This document shows, piece by piece, positions 48,338-58,646 of a stretch of DNA of 64,000 nt. The DNA lies in contig CP063848.1 in the NCBI GenBank assembly GCA_015277795.1, forward strand, positions 744,001 to 808,000, written 5' to 3'. Made by a program: the position numbers and the translations under genes. The stretch comes from Massilia sp. UMI-21. Lineage in GTDB: Bacteria; Pseudomonadota; Gammaproteobacteria; Burkholderiales; Burkholderiaceae_D. How positions within the stretch are numbered: the first letter of the stretch is position 1; each line of letters opens with the position of its first letter. The notes under the pieces are model-generated. The model ran no database searches. It was not told the origin of the DNA and saw only the letters and a list, made by a program, of their open reading frames with translations.

Positions 48338-48673
48338 ATGTCCAACAACAAACAAAGCAGCCGATCCATTCATGTCAGTTCGAGTGTCAATCAACGCATG
48401 ATCCGATTAGTCCGCGCGCTGCTATGCGGAACCGTAACGCGCGAAGATGCCGACCGTATTGCTGGGTGCTCTAACAGCCCCGATCTGATCGCTGAAATTC
48501 GCCGGCTTGGCTTGGGCCGTAAGCACCTAGTGACCACACTCTTTAAGGTAATTGACCGCGACGGTAGGGTGAGTCATCCCGGACGTTACTCACTCACATC
48601 AGAAGGGCACGCAATGCTCACAGAATGGCTAAACTCTTTTGTCCAAAAGCACACCGATGAAGCAGAGAAATAA
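48338..48673 (+). CDS. Small unknown island protein
   Basis: A 111-residue protein with predicted helices and a likely winged-helix layout: DLIAEIRRLGLGRKHLVTT, then VIDRDGRVSHPGRYSLTSEGHAMLTEWLN, which resembles the wing and last helix of small regulators. I do not recognise the family. It follows the AlpA-like gene directly and comes before mobV, so a part in control of replication or transfer is possible. Confidence 0.65.
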   Translation: MSNNKQSSRSIHVSSSVNQRMIRLVRALLCGTVTREDADRIAGCSNSPDLIAEIRRLGLGRKHLVTTLFKVIDRDGRVSHPGRYSLTSEGHAMLTEWLNSFVQKHTDEAEK

Positions 48674-48756
48674 CCGCAACGTACGCTCAAAGAAATTCAT
48701 AGTCGAAATTGTAGAGTTGATAATGCTAATTGCCATTATTGCCTTGGTGCGAATCT

Positions 48757-49515
48757 ATGGCTAATTCACAATTTCTGCGGGTGAAGAAGCTAACAGGTGC
48801 AGATATTGTGGAGGTGGCAGGACGACATAACCATCGCGAAATTGTGACAGAACTTGGCCATGAGTACAATTCTATCGATCTCACCCGTATCAATCGCAAT
48901 TATGTAATTTGCGGCGGTTGCACGGCCGCTGATATTGCACAGGAAGCACAAGACCGCATGGTAGCAAGCGGAATCAAAACACTGCGCAAAGATGCTGTGA
49001 GAGCTTTAGAAATTATTGTTAGTCTCAATCCGGGAAGCAATGTCAACGAGCGTCAGTTTTTTATTGACGCTACTGCTTGGTGCGAATCATATTTTGGGGC
49101 CCCCGTTATCAGTGCCATTGTCCACTTGGACGAAGGCGCCCCACACTGCCACATCATCGTGCTGCCATTAGTCAATGGTCGCATGATCGGGTCGGATTTG
49201 ATGGGGTACAAGTCGAAACTGCAAGATATTCAGCAGGACTTTAACCGGAAGGTTGGTGCGAACTATGGACTCTTGTACAGTTCAAAGACATTTAAGTCAA
49301 ACAGCGAAGAGCGTCGGAAAATTGCAGCAACAGTATTACGAAAGATCTGTGCGGATTTAAAGTTACTGAGCATCCCAACCATTTGCGAAATTCTAATCGA
49401 ACTAATTGCGGCGAAACCAGAACGATTACAAGCTGCAATAGGTCTTATCTCGCCAGCGGTAAGACCAGCTCGACGTAAAAAAACGTTTGTAGAAATTATG
49501 ACATCGCCCACGTAG
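48757..49515 (+). CDS. MobV-type relaxase (Pre/Mob family)
   Basis: Nicks and joins DNA at oriT for mobilization. The 252-residue protein has the MobV metal-binding motif HxDExxPHxH as HLDEGAPHCH (residues 123-132) and a candidate N-terminal strand motif. It is shorter than plasmid MobV proteins (about 400-500 residues), consisting mostly of the relaxase domain plus a basic tail (VRPARRKKTF). The start at 48757 (MANSQFLRVKKL) matches the typical N-terminus. With no coupling protein or conjugation genes nearby, the element would depend on a helper. Confidence 0.85.
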   Translation: MANSQFLRVKKLTGADIVEVAGRHNHREIVTELGHEYNSIDLTRINRNYVICGGCTAADIAQEAQDRMVASGIKTLRKDAVRALEIIVSLNPGSNVNERQFFIDATAWCESYFGAPVISAIVHLDEGAPHCHIIVLPLVNGRMIGSDLMGYKSKLQDIQQDFNRKVGANYGLLYSSKTFKSNSEERRKIAATVLRKICADLKLLSIPTICEILIELIAAKPERLQAAIGLISPAVRPARRKKTFVEIMTSPT

Positions 49516-49864
49516 CGGGAGCGGTACTAGCTTCATGATGCTAAATCATAGCATCAGATGAGTCATATTCCCTAGGGTTTGCCGCTGGTATCGGCGAATT
49601 CGTACCCTTGGGGCTTAGCGCTAATGTCAAAATTTCGCACTCAATTAGGTGATCAGTAGATGGAAACCCTATGTCTCTGTAGGGTTCACAGCAACGCAGT
49701 TGGCTAGATGGCTAGCCAATGAGTAGCCAACCAGTTAGCGCTTCGCAGTTAGCAGCTCGGTTAGCAAAGATAGCTGTTCAACAGAAGACCCAAATTATGT
49801 TCGGTAAGTATGATTTTTGCCAAAGCATGCGCATGCCTGGCTACTATGTTTTGGCATAAGGTCG
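49516..49864. other. Repeat-rich non-coding segment, candidate oriT
   Basis: About 350 bp with no gene between mobV and the cargo. It holds a perfect hairpin GATGCTA-AATCA-TAGCATC (49537-49555). A second inverted repeat TTGGCTAG-ATGG-CTAGCCAA lies at 49700-49719, with TAGCCAAC just after. Three GTTAGC direct repeats follow at 49734, 49748 and 49760. Inverted and direct repeats next to a MobV gene are what an oriT or a plasmid-like origin looks like. Confidence 0.45.
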
Positions 49865-50080
49865 TTAATCCGCGCGCAAAGCGGCTTTCTCTACATCGGT
49901 TATGCTAACCTGTTCAGATATATGAAGCGCTGATGAATTTAACGAATAGGGTGTATGTTTTTCGACCAATACCAGTACTCCTGAATCGTATACAAGTAAA
50001 GCCGATCCGTCAGGGTAATGTTTAGACTTCGCCTCGTATATTTTTCCGGTTGGCCTAGCCAGTATTCTTTTAATTACCAT
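49865..50080 (-). CDS. Small unknown island ORF
   Basis: A 71-residue frame on the minus strand. The product has alternating hydrophobic strands (GSALLVYDSGVLVLVEKHT) and no recognisable family. The codon use is ordinary for the island and only a weak ribosome binding site is seen, so its reality is uncertain. The next 220 bp to the left of the nuclease stop contain a GTCCGC..GCGGAC hairpin near 50109-50132 and nothing else recognised. Confidence 0.4.
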   Translation of the reverse strand: MVIKRILARPTGKIYEAKSKHYPDGSALLVYDSGVLVLVEKHTPYSLNSSALHISEQVSITDVEKAALRAD

Positions 50081-50302
50081 GTAGTAGCACTCTGAAATGG
50101 TTTTTTATGTCCGCCTTCGACCTGAAGCGGACAGAGTGGAGACGATGGTTCTACCTTTTTGTTGCCGGTATCTGTCCCGTCAACGTTAGTGGGCAGGGCA
50201 TCTAGACTGGCACGTCGCTGTTGCAGAATGCTATCTACAGGGACGAAGTATCCCTTGGAAAAAGTAGGTTTCGTTAAGCGTTCGTACTTGTTTAATCGAT
50301 AG

Positions 50303-51316
50303 TTATAAAATTTTTATTTTATGTAGCGATACGCTCTTGAACAGTTGAGGCGAAAGCGAAGCAAGCCGATCAATGGCGCGGGCCTGATGATATTTGAGCT
50401 TATCGCCGCGTTTGATTTCGACAAGCGCTAGGCCCTCTGGTCCGAACATTGTCAAGTCAGGCCATCCATCAATAGGAATTGTCCCCGACATCATTCCGTC
50501 CGCGATTTTTACTAAGATATCTATGTCCATGTATTGCAGTAGTTTCCGCTCCTGATCAATGCCGGCAAGAGTGTTAGGGTCACCGTTGCCGCGACTTTCG
50601 ACCTCCTCACAGTAGTTGGCGTAGCCGGATTCGAGTCGCGCAGGCGTGAGCCGGGAGACAAGGTCGAGTAGCGCCGCCTTACTGGCTGGGCTGTATGCCA
50701 ATTCGCCATCCACTACGCAGTCGGCATACCCCATCATGAATAGGCTGCCAGGCATGAAATAGCGGCCTTCCCTCATGAATGGTCTGCGATACAGTAGTTC
50801 CTTAAGCAAAGAAACATCATTCATCCATGACATGAGAATCAGACGGTGAATCGCGCTACCTTCGTCGTGCAAACCAGACCATCCTTTCTGCTCGAGATGA
50901 GATAGCGCGTGCATCTCCGTCGTCAAACCGTCACAACGAGCCGCTATGGACGTAGTCAACTGTACGTCAAGCATGGCAACTTGTTGCTCGAGACGGGATG
51001 CCTCTACTAACTTATAAAATGCCGCGCGAGTCAATTGGTGCAACTGATTTACCAATCCGAGTCGCAACAGGACTGCAAGTATCTTGGGTTCAATGGAGCG
51101 GCCACAATAAAGATCCTGGAGGTACCCAATCCACTCGCTACCCAGTTTAGTGCGATGAAGGAACAGGTCTGTTCCCGCAGGGGTCAATGCATTGTCACGT
51201 AGGTAAGGTACGTGATCATCGCTACCTGGAAACGGTTCGGAACCTCTGCTGAACCATTGCGTGAGCGCAGAGTCGTCTCCTACAAGGAGCTGGTCAGGAA
51301 TATCTTTGAACGTCAT
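50303..51316 (-). CDS. VRR-NUC-type nuclease domain protein (island cargo)
   Basis: A 337-residue soluble protein. The last 60 residues match the VRR-NUC (PD-(D/E)xK) pattern: Asp287 in GWPDLTMFG, Glu300-x-Lys302 in LALVEIKRGD, and Gln311 in KYHQARAIDRL. The first 270 residues are mostly helical, with no recognised domain. AAGAGAGA precedes the ATG. It lies 96 bp downstream of the membrane/coiled-coil gene on the same strand, possibly one transcript. VRR-NUC domains occur in DNA-repair and phage or defence nucleases; in this setting an anti-phage role is a reasonable guess. Confidence 0.75.
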   Translation of the reverse strand: MTFKDIPDQLLVGDDSALTQWFSRGSEPFPGSDDHVPYLRDNALTPAGTDLFLHRTKLGSEWIGYLQDLYCGRSIEPKILAVLLRLGLVNQLHQLTRAAFYKLVEASRLEQQVAMLDVQLTTSIAARCDGLTTEMHALSHLEQKGWSGLHDEGSAIHRLILMSWMNDVSLLKELLYRRPFMREGRYFMPGSLFMMGYADCVVDGELAYSPASKAALLDLVSRLTPARLESGYANYCEEVESRGNGDPNTLAGIDQERKLLQYMDIDILVKIADGMMSGTIPIDGWPDLTMFGPEGLALVEIKRGDKLKYHQARAIDRLASLSPQLFKSVSLHKIKIL

Positions 51317-51412
51317 TCTCTCTTGATTGTATAGTGATATTTTTTACTTATGTGGAAACCAATTGTGATTCTGCTGACTTCATGCTTTTATCTCCGGCGG
51401 GTCCGTTGCATC

Positions 51413-52218
51413 TCAACTGTTTGAAAGAAGCTGGTGCTTGAGCACCAGCTTCTGGCCTAGCGGCGTCAAACTAGCAATCCCGTCGAAAGAGGTAGCAAGT
51501 CCAGTAGCATATAGTTGACCGAACCACTCATTAGCCCTATGGTCCTGCTGAGCAAACACCTTTAAATTTTTCACTCTCCCGTCGCTAATCGAAAACAACA
51601 TTTCGCGTGCGCCTTGGTCAAGTGAGAAAACCGCTTTGATAAGATCTTCAGAATTTGCAAGCTCATGCTCCAGATTATCTTTCGCTTGTCTGAGCGCGTT
51701 AATCTCGTTCTGCATCGTTGTCTCTTTGCTAATCGAGTCATGGTGGTTCGCGTTGATGGCGTTTTGCGCATCATCAAGTTCCTTCTGCTTCTTATCGACT
51801 TCCTTTTGCATGAGAATTCTTTGTCTTTCAATAGCAGCATCTCGCGCTTCCTCAGCCTCACGAATCATTTCACGCAGATGAATACTTTCGTCGTGAGCTA
51901 TCGGTGTGGCGTTCTCTGCCTCCAGCTTGATCCCTTTTAACTGTACCGACTTCTCAAGCGAAATTTTAAGCGCCATCGCCTCAAACTTCGGAAGAACAAG
52001 TAGATAGAAGAGTGTTGTTAGAAGTGGTCCCATGAAGCCGATGCACAGCCAGTATGCTTCGGGCGGGAAGCTTGGGAACAGATGCAAGAGATATGATTTT
52101 GCTGACAGCGCCTCAACGTGCGCAAACTTTTTCTCCGGGTCGGTGCTCGAAAACAGAATGATCAGCAGCCGGTAGTTCCAGATCGCCCAAGAGCACAGAA
52201 AAGAGAACATGAGAGGAC
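51413..52218 (-). pseudogene. Membrane/coiled-coil protein gene, 5' end removed by IS21
   Basis: The surviving 268 codons give two N-terminal membrane spans (SFLCSWAIWNYRLLIILF and YWLCIGFMGPLLTTLFYLLVL) and a coiled coil of about 100 residues (REAEEARDAAIERQRILMQ...). The C-terminal domain is like a winged helix (LYATGLATSFDGIASLTPLGQKLV). The frame runs into the IS end at 52219; relatives would be expected to have more residues before the first span. Membrane plus coiled coil plus C-terminal DNA-binding-like domain is an architecture seen in defence-island proteins. A Met just inside the junction (MFSFLCSW) could still start a nearly full product. Confidence 0.65.
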
Positions 52219-52320
52219 TGCTGACCCGGTCGTTGTCAACGGCGATTGAAAACTGATACAGATTTCGTCGTGCCAGCGATTTAAAACTGATACACCGCCG
52301 TTGCCGAACACCGTCCGCGT

Positions 52321-54212
<1,892 letters not shown>

Positions 54213-54267
54213 AATGGTGTATCAGTTTTCAATCGCTGCCTGTATCAGTTTACAACCGCTGCTGACA

Positions 54268-54798
54268 CCCTTCAACATCCACGGCAACACCTACTACGTC
54301 GGCACTGCCGGCCTGTCCGCGTTGCTGGTCACCAGCCCGCAAGGCCACGTCCTGCTCGACGGGGCGCTGCCGCAGTCCGCCCCGCTGATCCGGAAGAACA
54401 TCGAAGCCCTCGGCTTCAAGATGCGGGACGTCAAATTGATCCTGAATTCGCACGCCCACTTCGACCATGCCGGCGGCATCGCCGCGCTGCAGAAGCTCAG
54501 TGGCGCCACGGTCGTCCACAGCCCGCACGGCGCCCAGGTGCTGCGCGACGGCACGCCGGGCACGGACGATCCGCAGTACGACCCGAAAGACCGCTTTCAC
54601 ATCCCGAAGCTCGCGCAGGTGAAGGAAGTTGCGGACGGCCAGACCCTGTCGGTCGGCCCGCTGCGCTTCACCGCGCACGCTACGCCCGGCCACACGCCCG
54701 GCGGCATCACCTGGAGCTGGCAGTCCTGCGAAGGCAAGGCATGCCTGGATATGGTTTATGCCGACAGTCTGACTCCGGTCTCGACCGACGGCTTTTAC
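54268..54798 (+). pseudogene. Subclass B3 metallo-beta-lactamase, 5' fragment
   Basis: The fragment encodes the first zinc ligands in SHAHFDHAGG and the later His in ATPGHTPGG, i.e. the B3 metallo-beta-lactamase pattern. It starts abruptly at the IS21 end (PFNIHGNTYYVG), so the signal peptide and about 25-30 residues are gone, and it stops at the IS3-family insertion with the codons DGFY. The 3' part resumes at 55996 in the same frame after removing IS and duplication. As it stands the gene cannot yield an active enzyme. Confidence 0.88.
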
Positions 54799-54864
54799 GG
54801 TAATCCCCCCGCAAAAAGAGCGCGTTTAGAAGTAGAATTTTCTACTTAAGACAGAAAGCTCTAC

Positions 54865-55131
54865 ATGAAGACGTCCCGCTTTACCGACAGCCAGATCATC
54901 GCCATTCTCAAGCAAGCCGAAGCCGGCAGCCCGGTCCCGGAGCTGTGCCGCGAGCACGGCATCAGCAACGCCACGTTCTACAAGTGGCGCACCAAGTTCG
55001 GCGGTATGGATGCGTCCCTGATGGCCCGTATGAAGGAGTTGGAGGAGGAGAACCGGCGCCTCAAGAAGATGTACGCCGAGGAGCGCCTGAAAGCTGAAAT
55101 CGTCGCCGAGGCCCTCGCAAAAAAGTGGTAG
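54865..55131 (+). CDS. IS3-family transposase OrfA
   Basis: An 88-residue DNA-binding protein: HTH of the IS3/IS911 type ([38 protein letters not shown]) and a leucine zipper ([21 protein letters not shown]). It overlaps orfB; the sequence A-AAA-AAG (55119-55125) at its end would allow a -1 shift into orfB to make the full OrfAB transposase. Confidence 0.93.
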   Translation: MKTSRFTDSQIIAILKQAEAGSPVPELCREHGISNATFYKWRTKFGGMDASLMARMKELEEENRRLKKMYAEERLKAEIVAEALAKKW

Positions 55132-55952
55132 CGCCATCTCGGCGGAGAGAGATGGCGCAACGTGCCGTGACGGAGCGATCGGCCACAATCAAGCTGGCCT
55201 GCCAGGCGTTCGGCATTAGCCAGACCTGCTACCGATACAAGGCCAAGCTGGATGCGGAAAACGAGGTCATTGCTGACTGGCTGGTACGGCTGACCAACAA
55301 CCAGCGTAACTGGGGCTTCGGGCTATGCTTCCTGTACCTGCGCAACGTGAAAAACTTCAGGTGGAACCATAAAAGGGTTTACCGGATTTACCGCGAGCTT
55401 GAGCTGAACCTTCGGATCAAGCCGCGCCATCGTCTGGTGCGCGAAAAGCCGTTGCCATTGGCTGTGCCGACCGCGATCAACCAAAGCTGGTCGATGGACT
55501 TCATGCATGATCAACTCTCCAATGGCCGCAGTATTCGTCTGTTCAACGTCATCGACGACTTCAATCGTGAGGGCCTGGGGATCGAGGTCGATTTCTCGCT
55601 GCCATCTGAGCGCGTAATTCGTTCGCTCGACCGGATCATCGAATGGCGCGGCAAGCCCGACGCTATTCGCTGCGACAACGGCCCTGAGTACATCAGTGCA
55701 GTCACCTTGGCTTGGGCAGCGAAGCGAGGTATTCGCATCGATTTCATACAGCCAGGTCAGCCCCAGCAAAACGCTTACGTGGAGCGCTATAACCGGACCG
55801 TACGCTACGACTGGCTTGCCCATCATCTGTTTGAAACGCTCGACGAAATCCAGGACTTTGCCACTCGCTGGCTGTGGACCTACAATAACGATCGGCCCAA
55901 TATGGCCCTCGGCGGTATCACACCGAAACAGAAACTGGCACTTGCCGCGTAA
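55125..55952 (+). CDS. IS3-family transposase OrfB (DDE catalytic part)
   Basis: A 275-residue rve-type integrase core. An HTH_21-like N-terminus ([25 protein letters not shown]) precedes the DDE triad: Asp in SWSMDFMHD, Asp in [11 protein letters not shown] and Glu in [15 protein letters not shown]. It is in the -1 frame relative to orfA, with GTG 55125 directly after the slippery sequence, so expression is probably as an OrfAB fusion by frameshifting. Appears intact. Confidence 0.93.
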   Translation: MVAPSRRREMAQRAVTERSATIKLACQAFGISQTCYRYKAKLDAENEVIADWLVRLTNNQRNWGFGLCFLYLRNVKNFRWNHKRVYRIYRELELNLRIKPRHRLVREKPLPLAVPTAINQSWSMDFMHDQLSNGRSIRLFNVIDDFNREGLGIEVDFSLPSERVIRSLDRIIEWRGKPDAIRCDNGPEYISAVTLAWAAKRGIRIDFIQPGQPQQNAYVERYNRTVRYDWLAHHLFETLDEIQDFATRWLWTYNNDRPNMALGGITPKQKLALAA

Positions 55953-55995
55953 CCTCTACTTTTAGCTCGCTCTAAAAATGGGGGGATTACCTTAC

Positions 55996-56259
55996 TTTAG
56001 CGGCGGCGCCGGCTATCCGGATCGCTCGGCAGCGTTTCGCAGCACCATCGCCAAGGTCGCCGGCCTGAAGTGCGACATCGTGATCGCCGCCCATCCGTCC
56101 GCCACCGACGCCTTCGGCAAGGCGGCGCGCAAGAGCGCGCAAGCCAATCCCTTCATCGATCCGGACGGCTGCCGCAAGCTGGCGGCCGGCGCCGGCAAGA
56201 ACCTGGATGCACGCCTGCAGCGCGAACGCGAGGACAAGGCCAAGCTCCCCCAGGGCTGA
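55996..56259 (+). pseudogene. Subclass B3 metallo-beta-lactamase, 3' fragment
   Basis: The frame continues the 5' fragment (YFSGGAGYPDRSAAF...) and carries the last zinc-ligand His in DIVIAAHPSATD, then ends normally in KLPQG. Together the two parts encode about 264 residues with the complete set of zinc ligands, so the ancestral gene was a normal B3 enzyme apart from the missing N-terminus. Confidence 0.88.
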
Positions 56260-56317
56260 AGGACAAGGGCCCCGATTGCTGCCATACTGTCGGCCTTCAC
56301 GCGCAAGGTCTGACAGC

Positions 56318-57163
56318 ATGGCAACGCTTACCGAACTCCTCATCTACCCGATCAAATCCTGCGCCGGCATCGCGGTGCCGGAAGCGCAGTTCCACGTCTC
56401 GGGCCTGGTGGCGCAGGGCGTGCACGACCGCGAGTGGATGCTGGTCACCCACGACGGCCAGTTCCTGACCCAGCGCGAGTACCCGCGCATGGCGCTGGTC
56501 ACGCCGCGGATCGACGGCGATACCGTAGAAGTCAACGCTCCCGGCATGCCGCCGCTGCGCCTGCCGCTCGCCCACGACCGCGAAGCGTCCGGCATGACGG
56601 TCCGGATCTGGGACCACAGCGTGCAGGCCGCCGACTGCGGCGATGCCGCCGCCGCCTGGTTCGTCGATGCTATTTCAGGGCCCTGCCGCCTGGTGCGCTT
56701 CCGCCCAGAAGTGCACCGTCCCACCAGCACCAAGTGGACCGGCGGCGTTCCCGCCGAAACCCGCTTCGCCGACGGCTACCCGATCCTGGTCATCGGCCAG
56801 GCTTCGCTCGACGACCTGAATGCAAAGCTGGTGCGGGCCGGCCGCGCGCCGCTGCCGATGAACCGCTTCCGCCCGAACCTGGTGGTGGGCGGCATCGACG
56901 CCTTCGAGGAAGACTACGTGGCGTCCTTCGCGGCCGCGGGCCTGGCGCTGCGTCCGGTCAAGCCCTGCGCCCGCTGCCCGATCCCGGCGATCGACCAGGC
57001 CACCGGCATCCCCGGCCCCGATCCGCTCGACATCCTGCACACCTACCGCGCCAACCCGCGCATGGAAGGGGCGGTCTGCATGGGCATGAATTGCATCGTC
57101 ACGGCCGGTGCGGGGGGCGCGCTACGGGTCGGCCAACAGCTGGACGCCGCCATCGCATTCTGA
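56318..57163 (+). CDS. MOSC-domain protein (YcbX-like)
   Basis: A 281-residue protein with an N-terminal MOSC_N beta-barrel (TELLIYPIKSCAGIAVPEAQF, residues 4-120) and a MOSC domain (about 130-275). The conserved residues are in MNRFRPNLVVGG and the cysteine motif KPCARCPIPAID, where the Cys would hold the molybdenum cofactor. Such proteins reduce N-hydroxylated compounds or carry Moco-sulfur. Unlike E. coli YcbX it lacks the C-terminal 2Fe-2S ferredoxin domain, so it needs a separate electron donor. It lies downstream of the broken beta-lactamase gene. Confidence 0.9.
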   Translation: MATLTELLIYPIKSCAGIAVPEAQFHVSGLVAQGVHDREWMLVTHDGQFLTQREYPRMALVTPRIDGDTVEVNAPGMPPLRLPLAHDREASGMTVRIWDHSVQAADCGDAAAAWFVDAISGPCRLVRFRPEVHRPTSTKWTGGVPAETRFADGYPILVIGQASLDDLNAKLVRAGRAPLPMNRFRPNLVVGGIDAFEEDYVASFAAAGLALRPVKPCARCPIPAIDQATGIPGPDPLDILHTYRANPRMEGAVCMGMNCIVTAGAGGALRVGQQLDAAIAF

Positions 57164-57216
57164 GGCGGCCCCGGCTAGAGCGGAATATGCAGCCGGCATG
57201 GCCGTGCACTGTCGCT

Positions 57217-57240
57217 AAATCGCCCATCCGGGCGATTTTT
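57217..57240 (+). terminator. Intrinsic terminator after MOSC gene
   Basis: Stem AAATCGCCC / GGGCGATTT with loop ATCC, then TTTT. It lies 54 bp after the MOSC-protein stop codon. Confidence 0.85.
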
Positions 57241-57298
57241 CGTTTCCAAGGCCGGAAAGATGGCGTACTGTTACGCCTATTGCCGAAAGGAATTTTCA

Positions 57299-58417
57299 AT
57301 GCACGAGCCGGATGCGCAGACGCGAGAACTGATGCTGGAGAACGAGACCCTGCGTTCGCGCATGGCCTACCTGCTCGAGCAGGCCGAGCGCAACCACTCG
57401 ATCATGACCCGGCACCAGGCCTTCGACCTGAAGATCGTCGGCGCCGGCTCGTTCCAGGAACTGGTGTCGACCATCTTCGGCACGCTGCCCGTCATCTCGG
57501 AGCTCGACACCGTGACCCTGTCGCTGGTGGACCCGGAAGCCGACATCTACACCGTCATGCACAAGCTGGGCGTGGACTACGAACAGCTGCCCAACCTGCT
57601 GTTCTGCGAGCATGCGGACGAACTCGGGTTCATGGCGATCGGTGATCGGCTCCCGCGGCCGGTGCTGGGGCCGTACGCGCCCTCGCGCCATGGCGGGATG
57701 TTCCCGCATCCGCCGACGAACCTGCAGAGCGTGGCTTTGGTGCCGCTGCTGCGCAATACCCGCCTGATCGGCAGCCTGAACCTGGGCAGCGCCGATCCGA
57801 ACCGGTTTACGCCGGCGCTCGGCACCGACTTCATCGAGCACATGGGCTCGATCGTCGCGATCTGCCTCGAGAACGTCATCAGCAACGAGATGCTCAAGTT
57901 TATCGGGCTGACCGATTCGCTCACCGGCGTCTACAACCGCCGCTACATCGACCGCCGCCTGGTGGAAGAGATTGCGCGGGCGCGCCGCCAGGGCTACCGC
58001 ATCTCGTGCATGTACATCGACATCGATCACTTCAAGCAGGTCAACGACAGTGTCGGCCACGGCGGCGGCGACGAGGTGCTGCGCGAAGTGGCAAACCGGA
58101 TCAAGGCCGAACTGCGCATCTCGGATGCGCTGGCGCGCTTCGGCGGCGAGGAGTTCGTGGTGCTGCTGATCGACGCCGACCTGGAAAGCGCCAGCATGGT
58201 GGCGCAGCGCATCCGCGCCAGCGTCGCCCTCGATCCGGTGGACCTGGGCAGCGGCGAGCGGGTAGCGGTGACGGTGTCGATCGGGGTGGCGACGCTCGAC
58301 GATTTCGAGCGCGATCATGCGATCGAGGGCGTGGCGCAGGAGCTGGTGGCGCAGGCCGATACGGCGCTGTACCGGGCCAAGGCCAAGGGGCGCAACTGCG
58401 TCGTGTCGCTGTCGTAA
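57299..58417 (+). CDS. Diguanylate cyclase with GAF/DUF484-like sensor domain
   Basis: Makes cyclic di-GMP. The 372-residue protein has an N-terminal helix and a GAF/DUF484-like domain (about residues 10-200; LENETLRSRMAYLLEQAERNHS, SLVDPEADIYTVM). The GGDEF domain follows (about 205-372): DSLTGVYNRRY, the active site RFGGEEFVVLL and an inhibitory I-site RISD five residues before it. GAAAGG lies 8 nt before the ATG at 57299. No membrane span, so it is soluble. It stands alone after a terminator. Confidence 0.93.
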   Translation: MHEPDAQTRELMLENETLRSRMAYLLEQAERNHSIMTRHQAFDLKIVGAGSFQELVSTIFGTLPVISELDTVTLSLVDPEADIYTVMHKLGVDYEQLPNLLFCEHADELGFMAIGDRLPRPVLGPYAPSRHGGMFPHPPTNLQSVALVPLLRNTRLIGSLNLGSADPNRFTPALGTDFIEHMGSIVAICLENVISNEMLKFIGLTDSLTGVYNRRYIDRRLVEEIARARRQGYRISCMYIDIDHFKQVNDSVGHGGGDEVLREVANRIKAELRISDALARFGGEEFVVLLIDADLESASMVAQRIRASVALDPVDLGSGERVAVTVSIGVATLDDFERDHAIEGVAQELVAQADTALYRAKAKGRNCVVSLS

Positions 58418-58442
58418 TCCTTACGACGGCACCCGGTGTGTT

Positions 58443-58641
58443 CGTAGGGTGAGCGGGTCTCCCGCCCGCGCGTTCAAATCACCTATGCATTGACGCGCCG
58501 CGATGACGCAGATGATGTTTGAACGCGCGGGCGGCGAAGCCGCCCACCCTACAACAGCGCGTTCAACCGGCATCGATGTCATCGTGGCGCGTCATGTCCA
58601 ACGTGATGTGAACGCGCGGTCGGCGCCGCCGACCACCCGAC
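58443..58641. repeat. CCACCCTAC-family repeat copies after the cyclase gene
   Basis: A full copy at 58443-58552 (CGTAGGGTGAGCGGG to CCGCCCACCCTAC, inner CGCGTTCAAA/TTTGAACGCG) is followed by a partial copy (58555-58641) ending GCCGACCACCCGAC. They fill the convergent gap to the antiporter gene. Confidence 0.75.
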
Positions 58642-58646
58642 GGTAA

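Larger units (their letters stand above)
45677..52218. mobile_element. Integrative mobilizable element (left part preserved, right end lost)
   Basis: The block from the ychF terminator to the IS21 junction has clearly lower GC than its surroundings. Its genes are typical of a small mobilizable island: a tyrosine integrase at the left end, an AlpA-like regulator, a MobV relaxase, and cargo on the opposite strand. The left edge is only approximate, since no attachment repeat could be paired. The right end, including the second att site, appears to have been removed where an IS21-family element now lies. There is no tRNA gene at the left edge. Confidence 0.75.
54799..55991 (+). mobile_element. 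IS3-family insertion sequence (1193 bp)
   Basis: The ends are perfect 12-bp inverted repeats, GGTAATCCCCCC and GGGGGGATTACC. A TTAC target duplication flanks it (54795-54798 and 55992-55995). Inside are orfA and orfB with a slippery heptamer at their junction. It interrupts the metallo-beta-lactamase gene; removing it and one TTAC restores the frame. Confidence 0.95.
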
